The notes beneath the pieces are model-generated. The model was not told the DNA's origin. It was given only the letters and a program-made list of their open reading frames with translations, and searched no databases. A stretch of 64,000 nucleotides of DNA from an uncultured Faecalibacterium sp. (GTDB lineage Bacteria; Bacillota; Clostridia; Oscillospirales; Ruminococcaceae), in contig CAKTFS010000004.1 in the NCBI GenBank assembly GCA_934561115.1, positions 1 through 64,000 on the forward strand, written 5' to 3'. The translations under genes and the position numbers were made by a program. The stretch's first letter is position 1, and each line of letters starts with the position of its first letter. Shown here piece after piece: positions 38,793 through 47,409 of this stretch.

Positions 38793-40391
38793 TCAGTGTT
38801 TCTTCAAGATTTCCTCGTCAAAGCCAAAGAGAATCGTAAGTACACAGGATGCTACGATCGTCACGATGATTGCAATAACCATAGCCACGATGGTATCCTC
38901 AAAGATCGGCAGGGCAAACAGGGAGGAAGAACCATACTCGTAGTTATGGGCACCCAGCAGAGCGGCCACGACACCACCGATGGCGCCGCCGAGGGAAACA
39001 GCCCACATAGGTTTCTTCAGCGGCAGGTTAAAACCGTAAATGGCCGGCTCGGTCACACTAGCAAAGATGCAGCCCACTGCAACGGACAGTGCTTCGGATT
39101 TGATTTCCTTGTCCTTTGCCTTGATGGCGATGCCCAGAGAAGCGCCGCCTTCTGCCATGTTGGACAGCAGCATACCGGGGCGGAACAGGGGATCAAAACC
39201 ATTTTCCGACAGCAGCTGGATCATGGGAGCTCCCAAAGTCATGTGCATACCGGTCATGACCATGTAGGGGAACAGAGCCGTAAACAGCGCAACCGTGATG
39301 GGGCCTGCAATGTTATACAACCACAGGATCGCAGCGGTGACATAGGTGCCTGCCAGCTGACCCAGAGGCGCCAGTGCAAGGATCGAGACGGCATAGGTGA
39401 CAGCCATTGTCAACGTACCGACAAAGATAGGCTTGAACACACCGGGGATCACTTTGTTCAGGAATTTTTCCACATAATACGCAACGATTGCCAGCAGCAG
39501 CGCAGGAAGCAGAGAACTGCCGTATCCTTTCAGGGCAACATTGATACCAAACATGGTGACTGGATCGCCAGCACTTACAATAGCCGTCCATTCAGGAGCG
39601 ACCAGTGCACCGGCCACGACCATGGAATACGTGGGGGTCGCGCCCAGTTTCTTGGCCGCTCCATAAGCGACCAGAATGGGCATGAAGTAAAACACCGCAT
39701 TGCCCACGATGCTCAGCAGCGTATAGGTAGAGCTGTCCGCAAAGGGAGCATAAACCTTGGAGATCAGCAGCAGGAACACCTTGATCATACCGCCGCCGAT
39801 CAGTGCCGGAACCATAGGCTGTACGGCAGCGGAAATGTAACCAATCACTGCCTGCCCAACCGAAATCTTTTCGCCTTTCAGGTCACCGTCCAGTTTTTCG
39901 TCCACAGCACCGCCATCGCTGTAGCCCAGCTTCAGCACCTCTTCATAAACCTTCAGCAGATCCTTGCCGATGATGACCTGCAGCTGACCGCCCTGATAGG
40001 TGACGCCCAACACGCCATCCAGATCATTGATAGCTTTCTGGTCTACCTTCTTGACGTCCTTGACCGTCATGCGCAGACGGGTCATGCAGTGAAATACGGA
40101 AGTAACATTTTCCTTTGCTCCAGCCAACGTCATGATATTCTGCGCCAGCTGTTTGAAATCTTTTGCCATTGTAACATCCTCCAAAAAATCTTCCTGGATG
40201 GTAACGGACAGAATGTTCCGGTTCAGTTCCGTACCGGAAACCCCATCCAAACGGTTCAGTTCTTCTAGATCTGCCATACCGCTGTCTTTCACAGTGATAT
40301 ACAGGTGCTCTCCGTCAAAACGTTTTCGTGCAACATTGCCTTCACCACCGATGTGATGTATGATAGTTTGAAAGAATGCATCCTGTTTCAT
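38793..40391 (-). CDS. Beta-glucoside PTS permease EIIBC with duplicated EIIB
   Basis: A 532-residue PTS permease. An N-terminal EIIB-like unit (residues 1-70) has the IIHHIGGEGNV and LNRLDGVSGTELN blocks but lacks the phosphorylatable Cys. A normal EIIB follows (76-160), with Cys102 in FHCMTRLRM. The EIIC domain (about 180-532) has ten or so membrane spans and the ASVTEPAIYGFNLP signature. No EIIA domain is attached, so phosphate must come from an EIIA elsewhere. AGGAGGA precedes the ATG at 40391. It lies between licT and bglA. Confidence 0.9.
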   Translation of the reverse strand: MKQDAFFQTIIHHIGGEGNVARKRFDGEHLYITVKDSGMADLEELNRLDGVSGTELNRNILSVTIQEDFLEDVTMAKDFKQLAQNIMTLAGAKENVTSVFHCMTRLRMTVKDVKKVDQKAINDLDGVLGVTYQGGQLQVIIGKDLLKVYEEVLKLGYSDGGAVDEKLDGDLKGEKISVGQAVIGYISAAVQPMVPALIGGGMIKVFLLLISKVYAPFADSSTYTLLSIVGNAVFYFMPILVAYGAAKKLGATPTYSMVVAGALVAPEWTAIVSAGDPVTMFGINVALKGYGSSLLPALLLAIVAYYVEKFLNKVIPGVFKPIFVGTLTMAVTYAVSILALAPLGQLAGTYVTAAILWLYNIAGPITVALFTALFPYMVMTGMHMTLGAPMIQLLSENGFDPLFRPGMLLSNMAEGGASLGIAIKAKDKEIKSEALSVAVGCIFASVTEPAIYGFNLPLKKPMWAVSLGGAIGGVVAALLGAHNYEYGSSSLFALPIFEDTIVAMVIAIIVTIVASCVLTILFGFDEEILKKH

Positions 40392-40455
40392 GGCTGATCC
40401 TCCTGATTTTTTATCTGAAAAGCGCTGCGGGCCCTGCACCGCTGTTCATTCAATA

Positions 40456-40541
40456 TATAATAAAAGATCCGGGCACAAAGCGCCTCCAAACTGCCTGAAA
40501 ACGCAGGCGTTTTCAGGTCGGATGCGCTCTGTCCCCGGATC
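40456..40541 (-). terminator. Large terminator between licT and the PTS gene
   Basis: Minus strand GATCCGGGGACAGAGCGC pairs with GCGCTTTGTGCCCGGATC, enclosing a second hairpin CTGAAAACGC/GCGTTTTCAG. TTTTATTATA follows. Transcription into the PTS gene would have to pass it, which fits antitermination control. Confidence 0.75.
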
Positions 40542-40585
40542 ACGTCCCGCAAATGGCGAGTGCCGCTCCAAGCAACGGAAGCTGT

Positions 40586-41413
40586 TTATGTATTTTTCTG
40601 GCAGACGCGGTTGATATGCAACATCAAATAGAGAAGTTCCTCATCGTTACAGCACCAATTCTCCTGCTTTTGCAAGAAAGCCGCAATCTTTTTAGCACAG
40701 ATATATGTTTTAGGGTAATCATTGGCCAGCATCTTTACCATGCTGCCACTCCCCGTTTCGCTCTGAGTACCGCTCATCAGCCGTTGGATGAGATAGCGGA
40801 TATGCATCGTGAACCGGTAGTAACTGTAGCTGTCCTTATCCAGTTTCAGGTTCATTTCCCGCTCCACAATGGACTCCACGCCTTCCTGAATCTCCAACGC
40901 CTTTACGAGGGAATGGATCTCGCTGTTTTCGATTTCAGCATTGATCAAATGCATTGCAATGCTGACCGCTTCGGAATCCGGAAGTGAGACCCCCGTGTAT
41001 TCCTTCAGGATATCCAATGCTTTTACGCCCAGATCAAACTCATTGGGATACAGATGACGGATATCATAGGCAATGGGGATCGTCAGGTTCAATCCGCTGC
41101 GAAAGCGCTCCACCGCAAAGTTCAGGTGGTCGGCCAGCGTCAGCGGCAGGTTGGAGTTAAGGGTCGTATTCAGTACGACCTGCGCATCTTCTGTAATGTC
41201 GGCACTCGCCAGAAGAATCTCCTGCGGAAGAGTACTGATCATCTCAAAATAACGCGGGTCGATATCGTAAAACGTGCGGTCTATCCGCGACATATCCGTC
41301 AGTTCGTATGGAACCGCCGGAAACCCGATGCCCTTACCAATCACGATCAGTTCCTTCCCGCGGGAGTCCTGAGCAACAGCGGCACTGTTATTGATTTTCC
41401 GAACAATTCGCAT
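40586..41413 (-). CDS. licT: BglG/LicT-family transcription antiterminator
   Basis: A 275-residue RNA-binding antiterminator. The co-antiterminator domain (MRIVRKINNSAAVAQDSRGKELIVIGKGIGF) shows as RIVRKINNSAAVAQD and ELIVIGKGIGF. Two PRD domains follow, with conserved His residues in LADHLNFAVER and IAMHLINAE (PRD1, PRD2 LMLHINRVCQ). Phosphorylation of the PRDs by the PTS decides whether it binds RNA hairpins and lets transcription continue. The start at 41413 is set by GAGAGGG 9 bases upstream. It heads the operon. Confidence 0.92.
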   Translation of the reverse strand: MRIVRKINNSAAVAQDSRGKELIVIGKGIGFPAVPYELTDMSRIDRTFYDIDPRYFEMISTLPQEILLASADITEDAQVVLNTTLNSNLPLTLADHLNFAVERFRSGLNLTIPIAYDIRHLYPNEFDLGVKALDILKEYTGVSLPDSEAVSIAMHLINAEIENSEIHSLVKALEIQEGVESIVEREMNLKLDKDSYSYYRFTMHIRYLIQRLMSGTQSETGSGSMVKMLANDYPKTYICAKKIAAFLQKQENWCCNDEELLYLMLHINRVCQKNT

Positions 41414-41441
41414 AGCACCCATCCCTCTCCGTTTCGGATAA

Positions 41442-41507
41442 AGAAAAAACCTCGGACTGCAGTCACAATTATACCTGCAGGTATAGACACTCTACCGAGC
41501 ACTATCC
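41442..41507 (-). promoter_or_regulatory. Antiterminator hairpin (RAT-like) and terminator before licT
   Basis: Minus strand GGATAGTGCTCGGTAGAGTG followed by TCTATACC (41480-41507) can fold as a RAT-like hairpin with asymmetric loops. It overlaps a terminator whose arms are CTCGG (41495-41499) and CCGAG (41451-41455), with TTTTTTC next. The two folds are mutually exclusive, as in LicT-controlled leaders. Confidence 0.6.
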
Positions 41508-41822
41508 TTTGTTCACAAGTACAACTGACGCTTCCGAGGAATCACGTGTTGTAATAAGATGTTAACATAAAATTCATAGAGATTCCATTCGCCTTTTTTA
41601 CAATTTTATCGGTCATTTTTTGTGCATAAATACTTCTTCTTTTAACTTTAAACCATTCATAAGCCCACCACCTTATTCGACCGATGTACGCTTTCTTTTC
41701 TATTATTGGAACCTCTTTCCGCTTACAAAACAAGATGCAAAAAGCTCCTGGCCTCCATTACAGAAGCCAAGAGCTTTTATCTACCTTATTCTATCAGATT
41801 TTATTTCCGGGGAGACTTAATC
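41508..41822. other. Gene-poor stretch with terminator and decayed promoter copy
   Basis: Holds a minus-strand terminator at 41737-41780 (AAGCTCTTGGCTTC and GAGGCCAGGAGCTTTTTG). A 40-bp sequence at 41700-41738 resembles the promoter at 43343-43371. A short open frame in between (MNGLKLKEEVFMHKK behind AAGGTGGTGGG, ending near 41620) is too small to judge. Confidence 0.4.
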
Positions 41823-41856
41823 GCAGCCTGAGCGGGTGCCAAAATTACAGAGCGTT
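41823..41856. repeat. 34-bp direct repeat, copy 2
   Basis: Identical over 34 bp to 36389-36422 and in the same orientation. It lies 45 bp beyond the end of the ATPase gene at 41899. Confidence 0.8.
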
Positions 41857-41898
41857 GGGAGTAGCGATGATACGTCGTTTGTGATTTTTCAGTTCGCC

Positions 41899-42855
41899 TT
41901 ACTCCATCTCCTCAATGATCTTCTCCAAATTTTCTTCCTGCAAATAGAATTCCGGCAGCTTTCCCTTGTCATATCGCATATAAGGAATGTCTTTCGTTCG
42001 CTGTTCCAATAAATTGGTGAAGAACCGCTCCCAGCTGAAAAATTCGCTGCTCTCAATGAAATCTGCCGGATGTTGCAGGATTTCAAGAACGTCCGGCTGT
42101 CCGAGCAAATCCGCTTTCAGAAGCAGCCATTCCAGCGATTCCGGCAGGTACAAACTGAATTTTGCGCTATCCTCCTGCATCAGGCGATAAATGTCGTTCA
42201 TCTGCGGGCCAAACGCCGCACCATCCGCAATTACCAGAACCTTCTCGGATTTCATCGGGAAGATCATTTGTTTGATGTTATCTTTTCCTGCCGCAGAGAT
42301 ACAGACAACGCCGTATTTCTCGCCGACTTTTGTAAACAGCTGATACCCGGAGTTGGCATCTTCTGTCAGTAATTTTTCGACATCTCCAAGCTGCACATTG
42401 CTGGCAGAGAGCGAATCGTAAATCGGATATGCTTTATTGTAAGTCCGCTTAAATCGGCTGGTCGTCTTTTTCATTTCCAGAATTGCATTTACACTGTACG
42501 GCAGGGTGCTCAAATCTTCTCTTGTCACAAGCACATAGTAGTTGTCCGTTTTCTGAATTGCACGGGCAAAATCAAGACTTGAAACAAAAGCGCTACCCTC
42601 ATCCACAAACACAATGGTGTCCTGAATGTCTTTCAGCTGAGCTTCCCAGAGCGCACCAGACAGAACTCTGCACGTTTTGTCACAGACAATCGTAACACCG
42701 CTTTTTCTGCCATAGTTTTCATAGGCACTCAGCATCTCAACCAGCGTTGTCTTGCCTGTGGCACTGTCGCCGCGCAGAATTGTGATGTTGCGTTCCAGTT
42801 CTATGGTAAAAACGATTCGTTTGCTCCGGACTTCGATTTTATGTTTACCCTTCAT
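41899..42855 (-). CDS. P-loop ATPase paired with a DUF4869-like protein
   Basis: A 318-residue protein. The Walker A motif GDSATGKTT is at residues 29-37 and the Walker B-like IVFVDEGS at 81-88. It is not an SMC-type ATPase: the two motifs are only about 50 residues apart and no long coiled coil is present. The family is not named with confidence; similar ATPases occur beside DUF4869 proteins in gut Firmicutes (from memory). It starts 9 bp after the stop of the upstream gene on the same strand, so the two are surely co-transcribed. Function unknown. Confidence 0.7.
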   Translation of the reverse strand: MKGKHKIEVRSKRIVFTIELERNITILRGDSATGKTTLVEMLSAYENYGRKSGVTIVCDKTCRVLSGALWEAQLKDIQDTIVFVDEGSAFVSSLDFARAIQKTDNYYVLVTREDLSTLPYSVNAILEMKKTTSRFKRTYNKAYPIYDSLSASNVQLGDVEKLLTEDANSGYQLFTKVGEKYGVVCISAAGKDNIKQMIFPMKSEKVLVIADGAAFGPQMNDIYRLMQEDSAKFSLYLPESLEWLLLKADLLGQPDVLEILQHPADFIESSEFFSWERFFTNLLEQRTKDIPYMRYDKGKLPEFYLQEENLEKIIEEME

Positions 42856-42864
42856 CGTATAGCC

Positions 42865-43308
42865 TCACACGAACTCGAATGCAATCGGCATCAGTTCTTC
42901 CATGCTGCGCACCACATCACCCGTATTCAGAACTTTTACATCCACCGGGAATTTTTTCTTTCCGAAATCCATCAGGTGACGTAGATTGATCGTCAGATCT
43001 TTTTTCTTAGCTAATTTGAGAATAAAAGGTGCGCAGTTATCACCACAAGTTGAAGCATTGAATACCTTTTCCGGGTCATTTGCCATAAGCAGCAGCGTTT
43101 TTGTGCCGCCAGACAGGTTCTCCGGCGGAATCACACCCAAAACCGGGCTTTCAATTGCATGAGGCCCCAAAACATTTGATTTATCTATCTTTTTGATAAC
43201 GTCTTTTGCAAAATCAGAAGTCAGCCATTCATCCTCATAAGTGTAGTTAAAATAAACCGCTGTGTTGTAGACAGCCTCCGGCATATCTCCAAAGTAGATA
43301 TTCAGCAT
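42865..43308 (-). CDS. DUF4869-like protein
   Basis: A 147-residue soluble protein beginning MLNIYFGDMPEAVYNTAVYF. A central LSGGTKTLLLM and STCGDNCAPFILKLA are followed by LTINLRHLMDFG. I match these to DUF4869 from memory; no function is known. The start at 43308 follows GAGGTGAT by 4 bases and lies behind a clear promoter. It is first of a two-gene unit with the ATPase at 41899-42855. The unit may serve defence or signalling, but this is inference from context. Confidence 0.65.
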   Translation of the reverse strand: MLNIYFGDMPEAVYNTAVYFNYTYEDEWLTSDFAKDVIKKIDKSNVLGPHAIESPVLGVIPPENLSGGTKTLLLMANDPEKVFNASTCGDNCAPFILKLAKKKDLTINLRHLMDFGKKKFPVDVKVLNTGDVVRSMEELMPIAFEFV

Positions 43309-43342
43309 CGTATCACCTCGCAGATGTGAGTCACTTGCTATT

Positions 43343-43371
43343 ATTGTACCTTCTTTCCGCTCACAAAACAA
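43343..43371 (-). promoter_or_regulatory. Promoter of the DUF4869-ATPase pair
   Basis: Minus strand TTGTTT (43366-43371), 17-bp spacer, TACAAT (43343-43348). A near copy of the surrounding 40 bp lies at 41700-41738 without a gene behind it. Confidence 0.65.
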
Positions 43372-43376
43372 GACGT

Positions 43377-43418
43377 AAAAGGCACTTGGCCCCTGTAATA
43401 GGAGGCCAAGTGCCTTTG
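43377..43418 (-). terminator. Terminator after the ATPase-nuclease pair
   Basis: Minus strand AAAGGCACTTGGCC pairs with GGCCAAGTGCCTTTT. It separates the two ATPase gene pairs. Confidence 0.8.
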
Positions 43419-43508
43419 CACCGTTCAGGTTTTATTTTCGATGGAAATGTGTTCATTCTGTTCTTCTTATTCAACGAACACCACACCTAATTATAATAAA
43501 GTGTCTTT

Positions 43509-44108
43509 TCAGGTTATACGCGCTACTTCAAATAGGTCGCTCCTGTATGTACCGGCATCCACGACCGAAACCTTGCAATTCAGCCATTTCAATTTCTTTT
43601 CAATGCTGAGTTGGATTCTATCCATGTTCATTTTCTTGGTTCGAGTACCAGATTGGAAGTCACCCTCCAGCAGCAGAATAACAAAAACGGTCTTGTTGCG
43701 CTGTGCAACTTTCTCATTTTCCAATGCCTTTGCATACGGAATCAGTTCTTCCTGCTGGAATGGACGATTTTCACCGAAGGTCTGTGCACCAAGCAGACAG
43801 GAGATTGTCATAGCCACCTTATGCGCTACTTCATTATCAAAACTTTCTCTGCCTTCTGTATCGACTGACGTTGGCGAAGTGGCTACCTTTGTATTATCTA
43901 TTGCTATTCTCCAACCGTTTTCTGCTTCATTGCCAAGGCAATCCTTTACCTCAAGCAACATCAAAAAATCGTCCGTATCACAGATGAAGTCCACGCCTTT
44001 TGCGCCTGACAGCTTATTGAACCGTTTCCGATAAAATTCGGTATCATCAAATTTGATGGCCTTTTCTCCCGGAAACGTAAATTGCAGTTCTCCTTCAGTT
44101 AGTACCAT
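43509..44108 (-). CDS. PD-(D/E)xK-like protein partnered with an ATPase
   Basis: A 199-residue protein of no recognised family. VDFICDTDDFLMLLEVKD (residues 39-56) gives Asp40, Glu53 and Lys55 in the D-x(n)-E-x-K spacing of restriction-like nucleases. Charged helices surround it, with ILLLEGDFQS near 145. The start overlaps the end of the ATPase gene by 14 bp, indicating a tight functional pair. A nuclease driven by an SMC-like ATPase would resemble known two-gene defence systems such as Septu or PARIS in layout, but the sequence family is not one of those that I can name. Confidence 0.6.
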   Translation of the reverse strand: MVLTEGELQFTFPGEKAIKFDDTEFYRKRFNKLSGAKGVDFICDTDDFLMLLEVKDCLGNEAENGWRIAIDNTKVATSPTSVDTEGRESFDNEVAHKVAMTISCLLGAQTFGENRPFQQEELIPYAKALENEKVAQRNKTVFVILLLEGDFQSGTRTKKMNMDRIQLSIEKKLKWLNCKVSVVDAGTYRSDLFEVARIT

Positions 44109-45156
44109 AAATCAAATCCTGTTCCCGATTATACAGCTCATCAAACTCTTCCATAATCGAATTATGGTCAAGGTCGGTCAGTTCTTTCCCTGTCTCCATA
44201 GCAATTTTTCCATCCTCGTCACGGTACAGCGAGATGAACTGCACATCGACAGGCTTACCTTGCGGATATTTTGCCATCAGATTAAAGCTCTGCATAGTAA
44301 AATAATCATGGGTCGTAACAAAGACCTGAACTCCTGCACGAGCCAATGCCCCCAATGCCTGTGCAACAGGCTCCACCATCTTCGGGTTCATATTGGTTTC
44401 AGGCTCATCCCAGAACAGAATCGAGCCTTTGCTAAGACTGCCAGACTGAATCAGATAAACAATCGTTGCAAGCTTTTTATAGCCCTCGGAAAGCAGGCCC
44501 ATTTCAAAAGAGCCTTCGCCCTCCACGTTCAGGTAGAACTTCTTGTCTTTCTGAACGACTTTGCCCTTCATACTTTCCTCAAATTTTGAGAGGACTTCGT
44601 TCTGCTCGCTGGTATATGCGCCCTTTTTCAGCGGCTTATCCAGCAATTTGGTGAGGTCATAGTACATTTCTTCAAAGTCAATATGATACTCCTCATACAG
44701 ACTCTGGAAATGTTCTGTTGCCGAAATCATTTCCTTGGGTGGCAGATAGACAGGTTCAAACGGCTTATCTTTTTCCTCTGCCTGAATGGACACATCGGCA
44801 TGGTTTTCCTTTCGGCTTCCGAACGACACATTGATTACATCGCCCTCAGCCATGCAGACCTTCATCTGTGTCGTCTTCGATGCGCCACGCTTGCGACTTG
44901 CCATGCGGCCAATTTTCCCCTCATCGGGGCGGAAAACGCCAACCATCTTATTGACGATCATATCTTCCTGCTGCGGCAGTGTACATTTGGGAAAGTCCTT
45001 TCGACTGTACGGCTTTACCAGTGCATACAAAGCTTTCAGCAACGTGGTCTTGCCTGTGCTATTATCGCCTAAAATCACATTGATGCCCGAAGACCACTCC
45101 ACATCAACAGAATCGAAAATCATAAAATTCTCTAAGGCAATGCTCTTGATTTTCAT
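44095..45156 (-). CDS. SMC/ABC-like AAA ATPase with nuclease-like partner
   Basis: A 353-residue ATPase. It begins MKIKSIALENFMIFDSVDVE, the N-terminus of the RecF/OLD-like group. Walker A is GDNSTGKTT (30-38), the ABC-type signature is LLSEGYKKLA, Walker B is ILFWDEPETNMNP, and the switch His is in TTHDYF. No Toprim domain is attached, unlike OLD nucleases; the effector is instead a separate downstream gene. A TATAAT box lies at 45211-45216 on the minus strand. Confidence 0.8.
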   Translation of the reverse strand: MKIKSIALENFMIFDSVDVEWSSGINVILGDNSTGKTTLLKALYALVKPYSRKDFPKCTLPQQEDMIVNKMVGVFRPDEGKIGRMASRKRGASKTTQMKVCMAEGDVINVSFGSRKENHADVSIQAEEKDKPFEPVYLPPKEMISATEHFQSLYEEYHIDFEEMYYDLTKLLDKPLKKGAYTSEQNEVLSKFEESMKGKVVQKDKKFYLNVEGEGSFEMGLLSEGYKKLATIVYLIQSGSLSKGSILFWDEPETNMNPKMVEPVAQALGALARAGVQVFVTTHDYFTMQSFNLMAKYPQGKPVDVQFISLYRDEDGKIAMETGKELTDLDHNSIMEEFDELYNREQDLIYGTN

Positions 45157-45349
45157 AGGTAAAGTTCCTCTCAGCGTGTGATTTCAGAATTCTCTTCCAC
45201 TTCATCTCTTATTATAGCTGATTTCTGTCCGAAATAAAAGGATTTTTTAGTAGATGTAGAACATCCAATAAAAAGTCCGCGCAGCCATCGTTGATTCTTC
45301 AACTTTGACTGCATCTCTCGTTGTCGGTTGTTCCTTATATTTTCGTTTT

Positions 45350-45544
45350 TTAGTTGATTCCTAGCTCTTTTAGCAGACGGTCATAATAGGCCGCGTTCTC
45401 GGAAGCCTTTTTCGCATCATCAATACGATTCTGCTCAAAAAGCTTCTTCATAAGCGCCATCACTTGTGTTCTTCCTTTAATTCTGCCCTCAGCTTTCCCT
45501 TTGTCGATACCACAGTTTTCTATTCTATCCAGCACTTCACACAT
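45350..45544 (-). pseudogene. Rpn/PD-(D/E)xK transposase C-terminal fragment
   Basis: 64 residues: a charged helix MCEVLDRIENCGIDKG, then KAEGRIKGRTQVMALMKKLF, then RLLKELGIN at the end. This matches the repeat-rich tail of Rpn-type (YhgA-like) transposase/nuclease proteins; the nuclease domain is absent. AAAGGAGG is 10 bases before the ATG, so the short form may be translated. It follows the ATPase gene by 70 bp. Confidence 0.5.
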
Positions 45545-45613
45545 ATCGTGTTGGCCTCCTTTATTCCCACCCTGCACAGGTCTAACCAATCACATCCATG
45601 TAAACTTTCCGCT

Positions 45614-46816
45614 TTACCATTTGCCAGAACCTTCAAACACAGACACACATTGATCTGCACCATATCGGCCTTCCAGATACTGCTTGTCAAAGGCCGCTGT
45701 GCTCTTGACGCGAGTATTGTCCTCCTGCCGGAATTCGTAAAGCGAATAAATCTCACTCTCATGATTGTCATTCATTGCGGCAAACCAAATTTCATCACGA
45801 CGGAAAACTGTATTCTTCATCGTGGTTAGGTCATGAGAGCTGAATAGCAGTTGTGCGCCCTTCTTATTCAGTTCCGGGTTCTTGAACATCTGAATCACAT
45901 ACCGAAGCAGCTTCGGATGCAACTTGGCATCCAGTTCATCCACAACCACTGTACGGCCTTCCTGCAATGCTACCATCAGAACCGGCAAAGCTGCTATCAT
46001 TTTCTTGGTTCCATCCGACTCCGCTTCAAAGGGAAGCTCATAAACCTTGTCATTGATCGTCCTTTGCGTGAACAGGTGCTTGCTATCCTCATCATAGCGA
46101 TAGCCAGACAAATCAATGCCCACATCATTTAGTGCATGAATCAGGCTTTCCTTGGTCGTCTCATTCTTGGACACCAGCACAATGTTTTCTGCTCTGGGGT
46201 TCGCGTAGCTCTGCGTAATACAGGATTCAAACCAATTTTGCACTTCTGTAATCACAGGGATATTATAGTTAATCGCCAAAAAAGAAAGATACGGCATCTT
46301 CGGATTGACATCCAGATTGATGCTCGCCTTACTGATGCTCGCGCCCAATTCAATCTTCTGACCGTCTCGCTCAAAAATCAGGCCCGTCTTCTTGCCGCCA
46401 AGAGTGCGCCACAGCAGAGACTCAAAAACAATTTCTTCCTTGAGAGAAATATAATACTGGTACTCCTTCTCGCCTACACGGAAAAACACCTGAAAAATCG
46501 TAGGCTCATTTACAGAGTTTTCATCCAGCATAAAAGGAGCCACACTGCTGCCCTGCTGGAAGATCATAGGCTGTCGATTCTTCTCCAGCGCATGGATTGG
46601 CTTTACGACAAGGTTAATCAGGCAAAAGAATGCCTGAAGCAGATTTGTCTTACCGCCACCATTAGGGCCGTAGACTGCACTGACCGGAAGCAGGTCTTCC
46701 GCTTTCTCCTGCCGAATCAAGGCATCCTGAAACTCCGGAATTGCCATTGCACGGAAATCAAATGTCGTTTCATCCTTATAAGACTTAAAATTCTGAAAAG
46801 AAAATTGGCAAAGCAT
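45614..46816 (-). CDS. AAA-type ATPase, abortive-infection-like (AAA_15/AAA_21 group)
   Basis: A 400-residue protein. It starts MLCQFSFQNFKSYKDETTFDF (shown here as FSFQNFKSYKDETTF). Walker A is GPNGGGKTN at 50-58, Walker B is VVVDELDAKLHP, and the switch region is LLFSSHDLTTMKN. Members of this group often sit beside RloB or similar effectors in defence islands. Here the only neighbour downstream is an Rpn-like tail, so it may act alone or have lost its partner. Length is normal for the group. Confidence 0.78.
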   Translation of the reverse strand: MLCQFSFQNFKSYKDETTFDFRAMAIPEFQDALIRQEKAEDLLPVSAVYGPNGGGKTNLLQAFFCLINLVVKPIHALEKNRQPMIFQQGSSVAPFMLDENSVNEPTIFQVFFRVGEKEYQYYISLKEEIVFESLLWRTLGGKKTGLIFERDGQKIELGASISKASINLDVNPKMPYLSFLAINYNIPVITEVQNWFESCITQSYANPRAENIVLVSKNETTKESLIHALNDVGIDLSGYRYDEDSKHLFTQRTINDKVYELPFEAESDGTKKMIAALPVLMVALQEGRTVVVDELDAKLHPKLLRYVIQMFKNPELNKKGAQLLFSSHDLTTMKNTVFRRDEIWFAAMNDNHESEIYSLYEFRQEDNTRVKSTAAFDKQYLEGRYGADQCVSVFEGSGKW

Positions 46817-46941
46817 TCTTTCAACTCCTTCCTGTCATTAGCATACCTTATTTTCAATTTTTATTCCAGCATTTTAGAAAATTTCATTCTTATATAAGTT
46901 TTATAGAGCGAAACCGAAGAGTAAAAAGTTTTTATTTATAC

Positions 46942-46988
46942 AAAAAACGGAGCTTCCCGCAGCATTTTATCTGCGCAAAAGCTCCGCC
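46942..46988 (-). terminator. Terminator beyond a gene remnant
   Basis: Minus strand CGGAGCTTTTGCGCAG with AAGCTCCG, followed by TTTTTTG. It follows the short remnant at 47012-47068. Confidence 0.65.
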
Positions 46989-47011
46989 TCATGGTCGCTT
47001 ATGATTATCTT

Positions 47012-47068
47012 TTAGTAGAACTGAATTTCGGCGCCGCTTTCCTCTGCAATCTGAATCACTTCATCCAC
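47012..47068 (-). pseudogene. C-terminal remnant of a paralogue of the 48896-49309 gene
   Basis: Translates to VDEVIQIAEESGAEIQFY and stop, against VDDVIQIAEENGAEIQIW at the end of the intact gene. Upstream of these codons the frame meets a stop, so only the tail survives. The remainder of 47069-47390 shows nothing recognisable. Confidence 0.65.
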
Positions 47069-47409
47069 GCATTAGCCCTCTGGATCTTGCCGAAGAAAAC
47101 CAGGCCTGTCTGGTCGGACGAAAACCATCCCAAATGTCGAAACTGGATTTATTGCAGTCTGTAATGATTTTTCCATTCGGCACAATGAATTTGAAGGGCA
47201 GAGATCGGAAATACGCTGCCTTTGATTAAATCGCCCTATAAGAAATCCCAAAAAGCAGTTTATTATCATTCTATTAGATTTCGATCTATGGATAACAGTG
47301 TCATAAATCACCAGATAGAATGCTATGCATTTTTATAGTAGTTGTTCCTCCCGATCAATTTCTATTTGATTCATAACATCCTGATAAATCACAAAAAGAG
47401 GTGTTTTTT

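Noticed and set aside
41542..41733. Short minus-strand frame between licT and the DUF4869-linked ATPase
   Set aside because: It begins within a decayed promoter copy and lacks a ribosome site; possibly a remnant but not supported.
47072..47311. 79-codon minus-strand frame before the Rep-like gene
   Set aside because: No ribosome site or recognisable sequence; it lies beside a gene remnant.
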